From Chamaecrista fasciculata (lineage: Eukaryota; Streptophyta; Magnoliopsida; Fabales; Fabaceae), in NCBI GenBank assembly GCA_003254925.1, contig QANZ01027579.1, positions 116,391 to 180,390 of the forward strand: a DNA stretch of 64,000 nucleotides, read 5' to 3'. Positions 12,101 to 24,523 of the stretch are shown here, one piece after another (positions within the stretch are counted from its first letter, which is position 1; each line of letters starts with the position of its first letter). A program made the translations under genes and the position numbers. A model generated the notes under the pieces. That model had not been told where the DNA came from and ran no database searches. It saw nothing but the letters and a program-made list of their open reading frames with translations.

Positions 12101-14084
12101 TGTGAAATGAAAATTTGCAGGAAAGGGTCGACCTGTCATGGATTGGAGCACTAGGCTCAAAATCGCAATTGGGTCAGCCAAAGGGCTTGCTTATTTGCAC
12201 GAGGATTGTGAGTGATCTGCTTTTATTACTTGTTGATTCTATTAAAAATATATTTACACACTTAAATTAATAATTTACCTAAAATGCTATTTGATTAGGT
12301 CACCCTCGAATCATTCACCGTGATATAAAGGGCGCAAACATTCTTATTGATAACAACTTTGAAGCCAAGGTAAAAAAAAGAATGATCCTAATTAGCATCT
12401 AATAGTACGTAAATCGTAATTAAGGTAATTGGGTCCTTAATTAATTGACAATTTTTTTTTTTAAAATGAAAACATTCAGGTGGCAGATTTTGGATTGGCG
12501 AAATTTACTCAGGACAATTACACTCATGTTTCTACTCGTGTAATGGGAACATTTGGGTAAGCCACCTATTATCAAAGAAGACTAGACGTTATTATGCATC
12601 TTAAAATGATTGCAAAAACTTTTCCTTCCCTCTTCTCTCTTATCTGTTCCTCATTTCCCCTTCTTTGTATTTTGATGACTAGGTATTAATTCATAGACAT
12701 ACATACAGTTAAGCCTTCAAGTGTCTATCTAGAAAAAAATTAAAAAATACATAAACATGTTGGTTTTTGTTATAATGCAACACAAGCATAGATTATCTTA
12801 TTTAGTGCAAGTTAAAGCAGGGTTAATGAATAATATTTGAATGATTATGATCAGGTATTTGGCTCCAGAGTATGCTTCAAGTGGGAAGCTAACAGAGAAG
12901 TCCGATGTGTTCTCATACGGTATTATGCTTCTGGAGCTCATTACAGGACGACCTCCCATTGACACTACAGGACAATATGAAGACAGTTTGGTTGATTGGG
13001 TATATTATACTATACATATATATATACCTTTTCACATTATAATTAATTAATTCTGGCTTCAAATTAATATTAATCACTAATAATGTTCTTATATATAATA
13101 TTTGTACAGGCTAGACCACTATGTGTAAGCGCGATGGAAAAGGGAAGCTTTGATGGATTGGCAGATCCACGACTGGAAAACAACTATGATGTGCAAGAGA
13201 TGGCTCGTATGGTGGCTTGTGCTGGTGCCAGTGTCAGACATTCTGCAAGGAGGCGACCCAAAATGAGCCAAGTATTTATTTCTTTCTTTATTTATAGGAT
13301 AAAATTACACTTTGGTATCCTGAGATATGGACCGATTCCACTTTAGTATCAAATTTTTTTAAAAATGACATTTTAGTACTCTATTCTATTTGTCGTTAGC
13401 ACGTTGGTATCAAAAACTATTTTTTTTTATCTTTTGAAGGAAAAAAAAATATGTGCAGGTCACGTGTATGATTAAAAACACGAAATTCACCCTCCAAATT
13501 TCACAATTCAGCCTAAAAAAAAATATGAAGTTCTTTGCCTTCAAGTATATATTGAATCGCGTTTTTTAGAGGTTGAATCATGAAATCTGAGTTTAGGATG
13601 ATAAATTTTGTGTTTTTGACAATACACATGACCTTCACGTGTTTTTTTCACGTCAAAAGATAACGGAAAAATAGGTTTTGGGAACATGATACCAAAGTGG
13701 ATTTGGTGCATACCTCTAGATAACGAAGTGTAACTTACCCTATCCATATCCTTCTCTTTGTTCTCATCACTTGCTTATATATATACATGTGTGTGATAAT
13801 TGAAATAATGAATACAAATGCAGATTGTACGAGCACTGGAGGGAGACGTGTCACTGGATGATCTAAGTGAGGGAGTGAAGCCAGGACAAAGCTCAATATT
13901 CAGCAACAACAGTGTGGAATACAGTGCAAGCACGTACAGTGCAGACATGAAAAGGTTCAGAAAGCTTGCGTTGGAGAGTGGCTATGGCAGCAGTGAGTTT
14001 GGCCAAACCAGTGAGTATGGCCTCAACCCTTCTGAATCTTCCGGCAGTGAACAATCCAGTGCTGATTATGGCAAGCAAAAATAA
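9194..14084 (+). CDS. PERK: Proline-rich extensin-like receptor kinase (PERK), 8 exons
   Basis: Plasma-membrane receptor kinase whose Pro-rich outer part is thought to contact the cell wall. Exons: 9194-9836, 10736-11296, 12121-12207, 12299-12369, 12480-12556, 12855-12999, 13110-13271, 13824-14084; 2007 nt, 668 residues. Order: Ser/Pro-rich region with SSPPP-like repeats and Asn-rich spacers (1 to about 165), no cleavable signal peptide, one membrane helix (about 171-193, [18 protein letters not shown]) followed by RRKKR, a Gly/Pro linker, then a Ser/Thr kinase. The kinase has GQGGFG, the lysine in [19 protein letters not shown] and APE, so it should be active. The ATG chosen is the first one in the frame that opens directly into the Pro-rich region. 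Introns 1, 2 and 7 carry MITE-like insertions. Confidence 0.93.
10337..10715. mobile_element. Mutator-like MITE in PERK intron 1
   Basis: Ends gttcaaagtgcacttttggt and an imperfect reverse complement ending gaaagtgcagtttaac. The flanks ttctttaat and ttttttaag match in 7 of 9 positions, suggesting an old 9-bp duplication. The right end lies only 20 bp before the exon 2 acceptor boundary. Confidence 0.75.
11341..11648. mobile_element. Mutator-like MITE in PERK intron 2
   Basis: Ends ggctaaactataaatttgct and the reverse-complement-like accaaatttgcactttggcc. The flanks tttatttct and tttatcttt agree in 7 of 9 positions. The interior has inverted copies of a gatatgggaccaa unit. Confidence 0.75.
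11657..12010. mobile_element. Second foldback insertion in PERK intron 2
   Basis: The left part (tggtccttcatgtattacct, then agtcctccttaaatt) pairs with the right part (aatttaaggactaaattata, then gtaatatatgaggcactaaa). Adjacent to the preceding MITE. Exact ends were not resolved. Confidence 0.6.
13297..13745. mobile_element. Foldback MITE in PERK intron 7
   Basis: The left end aggataaaattacactttgg pairs with the right end gaagtgtaacttaccctatc read in reverse complement. The interior has further inverted pairs (ccactttagtatcaaa against gataccaaagtgga). No coding capacity. Confidence 0.65.
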
Positions 14085-15387
14085 ATGACCCCATCACTTT
14101 ATTACATACTTACATACACCACCCTTAGTACTCACACCAATTACCCTTCCATTCAAATTTGTCAGAGAATAATAAATTGTAGCAAGTTTAATTACTTTCA
14201 TATATACTAGGACATATCCTCGTCATTCCTTTGTTTATTATTTAATTTGCAATACTACTCTAGCTAGCTAGACACTCGATATAATATTCATGATTATTTC
14301 TGTGTTAATTATACTTTGGTATGCACTACTGTATTAATTAATGCTGCCCATGGTGGACGGAATTAACAAAAATTTCTCTTGTTCTCTGCCTTTTCTCAAA
14401 AAGCAGAGTTCAGAAAACATCCAACGTGTTTTCTGTTCTATAAAATAATATTCAGTTTTCTAACTTATAAAAATTATTGAAAAAACCATCTTTTTTTTTA
14501 GTAGGAAGAAGAAGCTTGCTTGGAGTCTAAGCAAGTCATAATCACCCACTAATCAATTGTGCTAATTAACCACCTATATTTCCACATTGAAACCCAAAGG
14601 CCAAAAGCACCAAACAGGGAATGACCTTATAATAAAAATTAGCCAACCAATCTGCCAATGTTAATTTGCTTCACCGTGCCCCACAAATATTTTATGAATT
14701 TATGAATTATGATGAATTCAACTATTCAAGTATAAAAGGAGATATATGATTCATCCATGTAATAAGAGAGAATTATAACATGGACTTAATTAAGCTAATG
14801 GGGTTAAATATATTAGAACAAAAGAAAATAATTAGTTTAAATAATAAGCTGTTTAGTATCACATAAACAAGTCTTATAGATTCGAGCTCTTATTAATATA
14901 GTTATTTTTATTGAGACTCTCCCATCATAATTAGGTAGGTGATGCAGGTTGAATCTAGATTAATTTCTTGACATATACTCTAAGTGGGCAACCAAAAAAG
15001 AATTTAACAAAAACAATTAATTCCTCACAAAATAATTCATTCATTTCAATATATATATATATATATATATATATACTATACTTCTTTCAAATAATTATCT
15101 GTAAATATTACACTTTAAAGATAGTTTAGAATCATGTACTCAGAGCCAAAATTATCATGTAAGCAAATCCAAATATAAAATTTAACAAATATTTTAATAT
15201 TTTGGTTACAGAATAATTGTTATTTTATTTGAAAATTAAATAGTATTATCAAATAGAATACTATAAACAATATTTTATCAAAGTGTTAAATAAAAAAGAG
15301 GAAACTTATTTTATAATCTTTAAATTTATATCTTTAATCTTTGGATATTTAAAGTACACTTTTGATCTTTAATTTTTCACAAATGTA
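14085..15387. other. AT-rich intergenic DNA downstream of PERK
   Basis: The PERK 3' UTR occupies the first few hundred bases. The rest has no recognised gene. An AT microsatellite of about 12 units lies at 15051-15075. Confidence 0.5.
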
Positions 15388-15910
15388 GGCCAAGGGGTCA
15401 TTTTGGTCCATTATGTTTCAAAATGTTCAAATTGATCTTAAATGTTAACAAAATGGTTCATTTTGGTCATAAATATTGATAAAATATTTCATTTTGGTCC
15501 CAAACTATTGAATTTGACCATATTTATCTTGTCTCTCATTTCAAGTTGGAAGGACTTGTTAAGAGGAACTCATGAGTCATAACTTTGAATTCATCGTATT
15601 CGAATTTCAAATGATAGAGATATGATCAACTTTACTTGTTTGACCATAAAACGAACAATTTATTTTTATCACTAATTTAACCTCGTTTGCTGAAAGCCAC
15701 AACTGGATAGAGAACATACTCCTCAAGAATAATATGAAACTCTAAATTGATCACGTTTAAACTTGAAACAAGCAATATTCAATAGTTTTGGACCAAAATA
15801 AAATATTTTGTAAACATTTAGGACCAATTTAAACATTTTAAAACATAATGGACCAAAAATTCAAAATGAACATTAGGGTATATATTTAGGACCAAAATGA
15901 TATTCAGTCC
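15388..15910. mobile_element. Foldback element of the aggaccaaaatga family
   Basis: The left end aaggggtcattttggtcc and right end ttaggaccaaaatgatattc are imperfect inverted repeats. The interior matches the elements at 33149 and 44417, including the ggaccaaaataaaatatttt and aactcatgagtcat regions. No clear target duplication, so probably an older copy. Confidence 0.65.
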
Positions 15911-16273
15911 AATGTTCTAAATAGTTGATATTTGCAAAAGGATACATTTTTAACATTTAACACTAATACATAGAGGCAATCCATGTAATTGGTTTTTCTT
16001 GACGTGGCGCGATCTGTGTAGTTAAAAGATGCTGTAATTAGATGCGGTAATTTCTAATCATAAAATACACCCACTGTACTGGATCTGTGCCTATCTTCCT
16101 TGTTCGTCAGAGGGCAAATTCGTTTCTCCATTTCACCTTTCAAAGCTTCTCATTTGCAAGCTTCTTATTCTTCTTCACCACTGGAGTGCTCGCAGTGGCA
16201 CCTAGATACATATATATTGGGATCGAGCGACAGTGTTTAGCTTCCAGATCTCGAATATTCACCTTCTCCGGTG

Positions 16274-19200
16274 ATGGCTCAGCCGCTTGTGAAGAAAGAC
16301 GATGATCGAGATGATGAAGGTGATTCCGACTTCTCATTACCCTACTCCATGTTTTACTCCCATGAATGATCAATTTCTTGTTTCCTTCATTCGGAATTTG
16401 ATCTGCTTTCTGTTCTGGTTTGTGCTTACCATTTCTCCCTTTTAGGCTGCCGCTGCTGGATCACTCTGTTTTGATTCCAGATCTGCATTTGAGTTTCATT
16501 TTGAATTTAGAATGGAGTTGGATCTCGTAAATCATAATGCTGGATTGAGATTAATTTTGAACTCTGAGTTGCCATGTTTTCTTTCGTTTGATCTGGTTGG
16601 CTTTATTTTTGGGTGCATGGAAACTTGAATTGATCTTACACTAGGGATAAATATGGAGTGCGATAATTCTGTTTATGCATTTTCGCGTTTGGTCCAGCTT
16701 GTGTATTGGATGTCCTACTTATACCATATACGATGAATCCATTATGATATAATGCCCACACGTACTAATTGTTTTATTGGTTGGTTAACAGTCGATTACT
16801 CTCCCTTTTTGGGAATTGAGAAGGGGGCTGTTCTCCAGGAAGCCAGGGTTTTTAATGATCCACAACTAGATGCTAGGAGATGTTCACAGGTTTTAATCTT
16901 GAACCACCGGTTTTGTCTGTATTTCATGCTGTTTCTAATATTTTTGGGTTGCTGAGTTTTGAAAATATTTGTTATTTAATTTTTCAGGTTATCACAAAAC
17001 TTTTATACCTATTGAATCAGGGAGAGTCATTTACCAAGGTCAAAAACTTTCTCTCAGAATTATTTTAAAGATCCTTGCTTGATTGACTTTGCGGATTTAA
17101 ATTATAACTTCTATTAATCATTTTTTAGTTTCTTGCTTCAAATTCATAGATCGAAGCCACAGAAGTTTTCTTTGCTGTGACTAAGCTTTTCCAGTCTAAA
17201 GATATTGGATTAAGGAGGATGGTCTACCTGATGATTAAGGAGATCTCTCCCTCTGCAGATGAGGTTACATTTTCTAGCGCAGTTCTTCTTGCTTGTTAAA
17301 CACTTAATCTCCCTCATACAAGCTGTGTATAAGAAAACTATACTGACTGCTCCATATTTCTGATTTTTTAAAGGTTATAATCGTCACAAGCTCTCTTATG
17401 AAGGACATGAATAGTAAGACTGATATGTATAGGGCAAATGCCATTCGTGTGCTTTGTCGTATCACGGACGGAACCCTTCTTACCCAGATTGAGCGGTATT
17501 TGAAACAAGCCATTGTAGATAAGAATCCAGTTGTTGCAAGTGCAGCCTTAGTTAGTGGCATTCACCTACTCCAGGTATTATTTATTTCTCTATGGAATGA
17601 TTTTTATATTAGTACATTCAAATATTTCTTTCATTTATTTTATGTCTTCCTTTTCAGACAAATCCTGAAATTGTAAAAAGGTGGAGCAATGAGGTTCAGG
17701 AAGCTGTTCAATCAAGAGCAGCTCTTGTACAGTTCCACGCATTGGCTTTGCTACAACAGGTATTTTGCAGTAATAGTTTGATTACGTACAGGCTTTTTGC
17801 TTTATTGTAGTAACTCGTACTATAAATTAAACCATCCTGTCAATATAGAATTAAAGATCATTTGATGAAGCAATGTTGCAATAGTAATAGGTGATCACCT
17901 GCTTTTGGTTTATATCTTCCAACTGCAGAGGAACTTAGAAGTACTTTTTAAAGTGATAACTTTGTTGGCACAGCTATAAACCTTCAGTATTGCTCGTACT
18001 ATATAAGCTTGCCTATCCTTTTAATTCTTCTACCTAGGGTACACATTTCTTTCCAAGAAATTTGACTTCTGTATGAGATTTTGTTAGAATCTAAATTTGT
18101 CCAAATGGGAAAAAGCACAACTTGTAGTCCATTTATGGTATTATGCCTCCTTAAAAAGATTTTAAATTGTCTAATCTTACTCCTGGCTTCAACTCCAGCA
18201 ATAATTTACAAGTAGGGGTACACATTTCTTTCCAAGAAATTTGACTTCTGTATGAGATTTTGTAGAGTCTAAATTTGTCCAAATGGGAAAAAGCACAACT
18301 TGTAGTCCATTTATGGTATTATGCCTCCTTAAAAAGATTTTAAATTGTCTAATCTTACTCCTGGCTTCAACTCCAGCAGTAATTTACAAGTAGGCTACCA
18401 TAAATATTATGGTAAAAACTGGCACAGCATCTGTCCATATCCTTGTATTTTTAAGGCTGGCAAAGGTTGCACTGTGATAGTTGATAAAAATGCCTAGTGG
18501 TCTGACTTGATTGTATATAGCTATAAATTTAGCATGATGCGTCACTTTCTTATTTTTGCCTTTTACATTAGAACCATCATCTGAAATCACTCTTCAGATA
18601 TAAGTTCTGTATATTAGATTTCATTCCTCTGAAGTCCCACAGATTTTTACCATTCCTGATTTTAGCTTTTCCTTTTCAAAAGCCTTCTTTTATTATATAG
18701 ATTATGAATTTAGATACTGAAGTCTTAATGATACATGATGAATGTCAACATTGTAGATACGACAAAATGATCGGTTAGCTGTTAGCAAGTTGGTTACAAG
18801 CTTGACAAGGGGAACTGTGCGCTCACCTTTGGCTCAATGCCTTTTGATCCGTTATACAAGTCAGGTTTGTTCTCCTTTTGATATGTATGTTTATTCTGGG
18901 GTAGTTTTCAATTGCAACATCTTTATCTAACTTCATATCTGCAGGTGATTCGGGAGTCTGGCAATAATTCACAGACAGGGGATCGGCCCTTCTATGATTA
19001 TCTTGAGAGTTGCCTGCGTAACAAGTCAGAGATGGTGATTTTTGAAGCTGCCAGAGCAATTACAGAGCTGAATGGTGTAACAAACCGAGAATTAACTCCA
19101 GCAATTACTGTTCTCCAGCTCTTCTTGAGTTCTTCTAAGCCTGTCCTAAGATTTGCTGCTGTCCGAACCTTGAACAAGGTCAGCATTTTGATATTACTTT

Positions 19201-22200
19201 AATTTAAGTAAAAGATATTTATGCTCCCGTGGAATTTGAATGTGATATTTGAAGAGCACCTTGAACAAGGTCAGCCTTTTGGTATTACTTTAGTTTCAAG
19301 GTAGTCAAATGTACAGGGTACCTTTGAGGCTTGAAGCAATGAAAGGGTGCTCAACCAAGTGACATTAAACTTTATATCTAAAAGTGAAGAAGGAAAACAT
19401 ATTTGTAGATATATACTTGCTATCATGTAACTTTTGTACATATTACTTATGTAATTTAACTAACATACTGTCAATACTAAGAGCAAAACTCATATAAGGT
19501 AGCATGTGTTGAATATGGTGCCCGGTCATGTAAAATGGACCATTGAAGGAGTGGGGGTGCCTGCCTAACCTGGAGTTTTGAAAGGTGGACCTTATCAATT
19601 TCCTTGAAAACCGGCAAGCGTCTTGGTGTCTTTTGAATCAACTTCTGATATCTTTTCCTTGATTTGGGAGGAGTTAATAGAACATTTTTAAAAAATTCAG
19701 TGGGAGGCCCCTAAATACTGAAATAGCATCCCAAAGCTTATTTTGAACCAAAACTCTCCTCCACAATCTAGTACATCAAATCTCTTAAGCTTTATCTTGG
19801 ATAAATCTTGACCATTATTTTAATTTTAATAGCCGTGACTTTGAACATTGCAGGTGGCTATGACACATCCAATGGCAGTCACTAACTGCAATATTGACAT
19901 GGAAAGTTTAATATCTGACCAGAACAGAAGCATTGCCACACTTGCAATAACTACGCTTTTGAAGACTGGAAATGAGTCAAGTGTGGATCGTCTCATGAAG
20001 CAGATTACAAATTTCATGTCAGATATTGCTGATGAGTTCAAAATTGTTGTGGTTGAAGCAATAAGATCTCTGTGTTTGAAGTTTCCTTTGAAATACCGAT
20101 CTCTGTGAGTATACATGTCATACCATAGGTTTCTTTCCTTATGGTAGTCAGATGTTTCACATTTCATCTGGCATTTATTCTAGATTAATGGTATAATTTA
20201 CTGGTTGGTGTTTTGTTATTCATCTCAGGATGAACTTCCTGAGTAACATTCTCAGGGAAGAAGGTGGGTTTGAGTACAAGAAGGCAATTGTTGATTCAAT
20301 TGTAATTCTCATTAGAGATATCCCTGAAGCAAAGGAGAGTGGGTTACTTCATCTTTGTGAGTTCATTGAAGACTGTGAGTTCACCTATTTGTCCACACAG
20401 GTATTACTTTTGGTTGACGATTCTTCTTTCACAGTTCAAACTTTAGGCATTCTACAGTTTTTAATTATTTTGTTCCTTTTATACTCTAGATTCTTCACTT
20501 CCTGGGAATTGAAGGGCCAAAAACATCTGACCCCAGCAAATTTATACGTTACATATATAATAGAGTACATCTTGAGAATGCAACTGTCAGGGCAAGTGCT
20601 GTGAGCACATTGGCCAAGTTTGGTGCCGCAGTTGATGCATTAAAGGTATTACTTGCCTCTGTTTAAATTTTATTGCAATGGTTTTTTTTTCAAGAATTGT
20701 GATCTGGTTTGGGGATATTTATTGCTAACTTGGTTTGAAATGTCATGCTTTGCTCTTTCAGCCCCGGATATTTGTTCTCCTAAGGCGATGCCTCTTTGAC
20801 AGCGATGACGAGGTTTGTTTTTCTGTCATCTTTTATAAGGCATCTATATAATGTCTGTAAAAGTGAATTTGAATTGTGAAAATATGTATGAGCTTCTGTA
20901 GAAAAAGTGATAGTAGCACATTTTAAAAGGTTTAGATGAATTCTTTGTGCTCTTCTCTCTCTTTGGCAAATCTGGAGGTATGAAAAGAAATAGAAACTTT
21001 TTGGACTTATATCTGGATAATTATGGTTACTTTTCAGGTTCGTGATAGGGCAACACTGTATCTAAATACACTTGGAGGTGATGGTTTGGTTGTTGAAACA
21101 GACAAAGCTGTTAAGGACTTTCTTTTTGGGTATTTTGATATCCCACTTGTAAATCTGGAGACTACTTTGAAAAATTATGTAAGTGCTTGCAGTTTGTCTT
21201 GCTTTTCATGAGTTATAGGCGTAATCTAATGTACTTAATATGAATGTAGGAGCCATCAGAAGAGCCTTTTGACATTAACTCTGTGCCCAAGGAAGTTAAA
21301 TCTCAGCCACTGGCAGAGAAGAAAGCTGCGGGTAAAAAACCAACTGGTTTGGGTGCTCCTCCAAGTGGCCCTCCGTCAACTGCAGATGCATATGAAAGGA
21401 TCCTTTCCTCCATTCCTGAGTTTGCAAACTTTGGGAAGCTTTTCAAGGTCTATTGACTTCATTCTTTTTTTATAATTCTTTGTATATTTTGTCTTTCTTT
21501 TCTTAATATGATGAACTTAATGATTTTGCGTCTCTTACAGTCCTCAGCACCTGTGGAGCTTACTGAAGCAGAGACTGAATATGCAGTTAATGTTGTTAAA
21601 CACATTTTTAATAGTCATGTTGTGTTCCAGTACAACTGCACAAACACCATACCAGAGCAATTATTGGAAGATGTAATTACCAATTTTAAATTCCATTCAA
21701 CTTCATAAAACAGTTGAACGCCAAGTTTTGTTTACAATTCTTTTGTTCATTTCTAGGTTACTGTAATTGTTGACGCGTCAGAAGCAGAGGAATTTTCTGA
21801 GGCGTTCTCCAAGCCTCTCAGATCTCTTCCTTATGATTCACCAGGACAAACTTTTGTGGCATTTGAGAAGCCTGAGGGATTGCCGACAGTTGGAAAGTTT
21901 TCCAATACTCTGAAATTTATTGTTAAAGAGGTACATCTCTTTATTCTAATGAAGCTTTGGTTAGTCTTTGTCCAAGACTTTTGGTAATCAAAGTTTTGGA
22001 TGTTGGGACATATGCCAGTGACTCAATGTTGTGTGTCAAAACGCAGCCACTTTTTTTTTTGTCAATTTATTTTATTTGATATTATTAAATAATGGCACCA
22101 TATTTTCCAGTGGGAAATTTATGGGCAAAGCAAACCTATAAAATTTCAGAGGTAATCTCATTAATGCTTCATAAATCGGATGTTCATCAGGTTGACCCAA

Positions 22201-23080
22201 CCACTGGTGAGGTAGAAGATGACGGCGTTGAAGATGAATACCAGCTAGAGGATCTGGAGGTTGTTCCAGCAGATTACATGTTGAAAATAGGGGTGTCTAA
22301 TTTTAGGAATGCATGGGAAAGCATGGGCCCTGATTGTGAGAGAGAGGATGAATATGGTCTTGGCCCTAGGGAGAGCTTAGCTGAAGCTGTAAATACTGTG
22401 ATCAATCTTCTTGGCATGCAACCCTGTGAGGTAAGCCCTATGGGTCATTTGTTACTCTGTTAATATATATATTTAGACTGGTATTGGTATAGTGATTGTA
22501 TATTTCTCTTACAACATAGTTTCACTTGGGTTAAGGTTCTGCAAGAAGACCTGCGATCTTCTGTAATCTGTACCCATATAGCATCATGTAACTGCTTTCC
22601 AGAACTTATTCATTAGAGATCATATAGTGAAAGTAGGTCGTCCAGATAAATTTTGGGTTTGAAATTAAATTATCAATCCATGGTATATGCACGTGCACAC
22701 ACCCGGGTTCACTAAAAAACAGAACAATCATAGAGTATCTTTGGTGTATGCTTGTAAATGAACTTTTCATTCGTTTATGAACTGATATTGTTTGAAAGCG
22801 GCATCTCAGTATGTATTGTTTGAACTTCTATTTCAAATTATAGCCTCACTAAAAACCAATTTGATGCATTTGCTTGAACGTGCAGGGCACAGAGGTGGTC
22901 CCACCCAATTCAAGGTCCCACGCATGCGTACTATCAGGTGTATACATAGGGAATGTGAGGGTGCTGGTGAAGTTGTCGTTCGGACTTGATGGCCCGAAGG
23001 ATGTGGCTATGAAATTAACTGTTAGATCCGAAGATGAAAACGTCAGTGATGCTATTCATGAGCTTGTGGCAAGCGGCTAG
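16274..23080 (+). CDS. COPG: Coatomer subunit gamma (COPI coat), 18 exons
   Basis: Large subunit of the COPI coat that binds ARF1 and cargo on Golgi membranes for retrograde transport. Exons: 16274-16319, 16792-16889, 16988-17038, 17150-17263, 17374-17574, 17658-17759, 18757-18864, 18945-19178, 19854-20104, 20229-20400, 20490-20645, 20762-20812, 21038-21178, 21250-21447, 21541-21672, 21757-21930, 22191-22430, 22886-23080. They sum to 2664 nt, 887 residues, the usual plant length. Order: short acidic start [15 protein letters not shown], an adaptin-like helical HEAT solenoid (about 20-540), a Lys/Pro-rich linker with [20 protein letters not shown] (about 590), then the gamma appendage with its platform subdomain to the end. 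All junctions are GT-AG and keep frame. Nothing is missing. Confidence 0.95.
18037..18394. repeat. 179-bp tandem duplication inside COPG intron 6
   Basis: Two nearly identical copies (about 18037-18215 and 18216-18394), recognised by gggtacacatttctttccaa and gcctccttaaaaagatttta in both. Differences are few, such as one missing TA in tgttagaatct versus tgtagagtct. The high identity means a recent event. Confidence 0.9.
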
Positions 23081-24523
23081 TAAATTCAGCGAAGTCAAGC
23101 AAATGTTGACTTAATCCGGCCCTTATTTTTGTTACAGAGAATATGATTTTTTTTGTTGTTGTTGTTTCTGAATGAGAGAGATTGGAGTTAAAAGAGCCAG
23201 CCACTTAGATAGACATTTTTGTGTGTAAAGAGTTGCAATATAGTACACTCGGCCTCGATGTGCACTTCCTTTGTCCATTCTCGTTAGACACTAGACATGA
23301 TACTTTAAGGTATCACTTTTGGCTTTTTTAGAGTAACCCTTGCTGCATCCTCATGATTATAATATACTATACCCCATTTTTCCTTGTAGCGAAACTAATA
23401 TGAATTATTTTTAGGCTTTGCCTTGTGTGAACTCGGTGAACTGGATATTTGCTTAATGCTCAAAATGACATTTGTTTCTGTTGATACTTCTCTAATTTGT
23501 GTTTCAAAATGTATGCTTTTTGTGATTCATGATCGTCATGAACGAAGTTTATTAGAGTGTGTTTGAATGAGGTAAAATTTAAAGGAAAAATAATAATATA
23601 AAATATTTAAAGTATTTTAAAATTTAATTTATTATTTGAATAGACAAATATTAATAATTTAATTCCCATAATAATTTGAAGAAGTATTCTTTAATGGAAT
23701 TTACAATATCGCACTTAAAAGTGGTAGAATTTGTAAAAAAAATTTAGCTTGGTTCTCACTCTTTTTTCACAACAAGCACCAACTTTTCATTCTCCTTCAA
23801 CACAAAGTTCTAAATTCATTAGACCAAGAACTAATTTAAATTTCTAATTGATATCCAAATAAAATATTTTAAATGATCAGAATAGAATTGGGGATAATTG
23901 AGATCCTTTTTATTTCAAATGTATGGAATTTGAAACTTTATAATCCAAACACAGCTTAGAGCCGAAAATATAGAAAATGTCTAACCAAAAATAGTAGCCA
24001 AAAAAAAAAAATAGTAGCCTGGAGACAATGTTCAGTCAGATATTTAAGCTAAATCTACTAACTTTTCTGATAACAAATAAGACATGACAACTTTATTTTT
24101 CAACTTTTTATTTCCTGCTACATCAACGTACGAACCTTTTCTTCACAGTTCATAGCACAAGTTGAAAAGACATGAAATGAAGGTCAATTTAAGTTATAAA
24201 CATCCTCATATTGATACTAAAACAGCAATTATATCAGGCGCTATACTGAGGAGAGAAGAAAATATCCAGTCCTTCATTTTGATAAACGTACAGGTACCGT
24301 AGTGGTTAATACAATGGAAACACTAGATCACACACTGGACAATTGGACACGAGGATAAACAAACTTCTGCACTATTTCAAATAGTAAAGTGTATAACCTT
24401 TGACTCCCACGCAATTCATCTCCAAATTAACCATCACAAGCATCGCGAAAGCTTTATAATGAACCTCAATGCCCTGCAAAGGTGAAGTGAAGTCAAGACG
24501 ACAAGTCTTTGCTCCTCCATGGC
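23081..24523. other. Tail-to-tail region between COPG and G beta
   Basis: Holds both 3' UTRs (COPG 3' UTR from 23081; G beta 3' UTR down from 24523) and a Tourist-like MITE. No further gene seen. Confidence 0.6.
23555..23955. mobile_element. Tourist-like (PIF/Harbinger) MITE
   Basis: Ends gagtgtgtttgaatga and, in reverse complement, gctgtgtttggattataaa. Flanked by tta on both sides (23552-23554, 23956-23958), the 3-bp duplication typical of PIF/Harbinger elements. Non-coding, about 400 bp. Confidence 0.7.

Noticed and set aside
13818..14084. Last PERK exon read as a gene of its own from [10 protein letters not shown]
   Set aside because: The ATG lies across the intron boundary; the acceptor aatgcag joins it in frame to MSQ of the previous exon.
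22092..22190. Extra start codon and coding sequence before COPG exon 17
   Set aside because: It is intron read-through; the family sequence resumes exactly after the acceptor at 22190.
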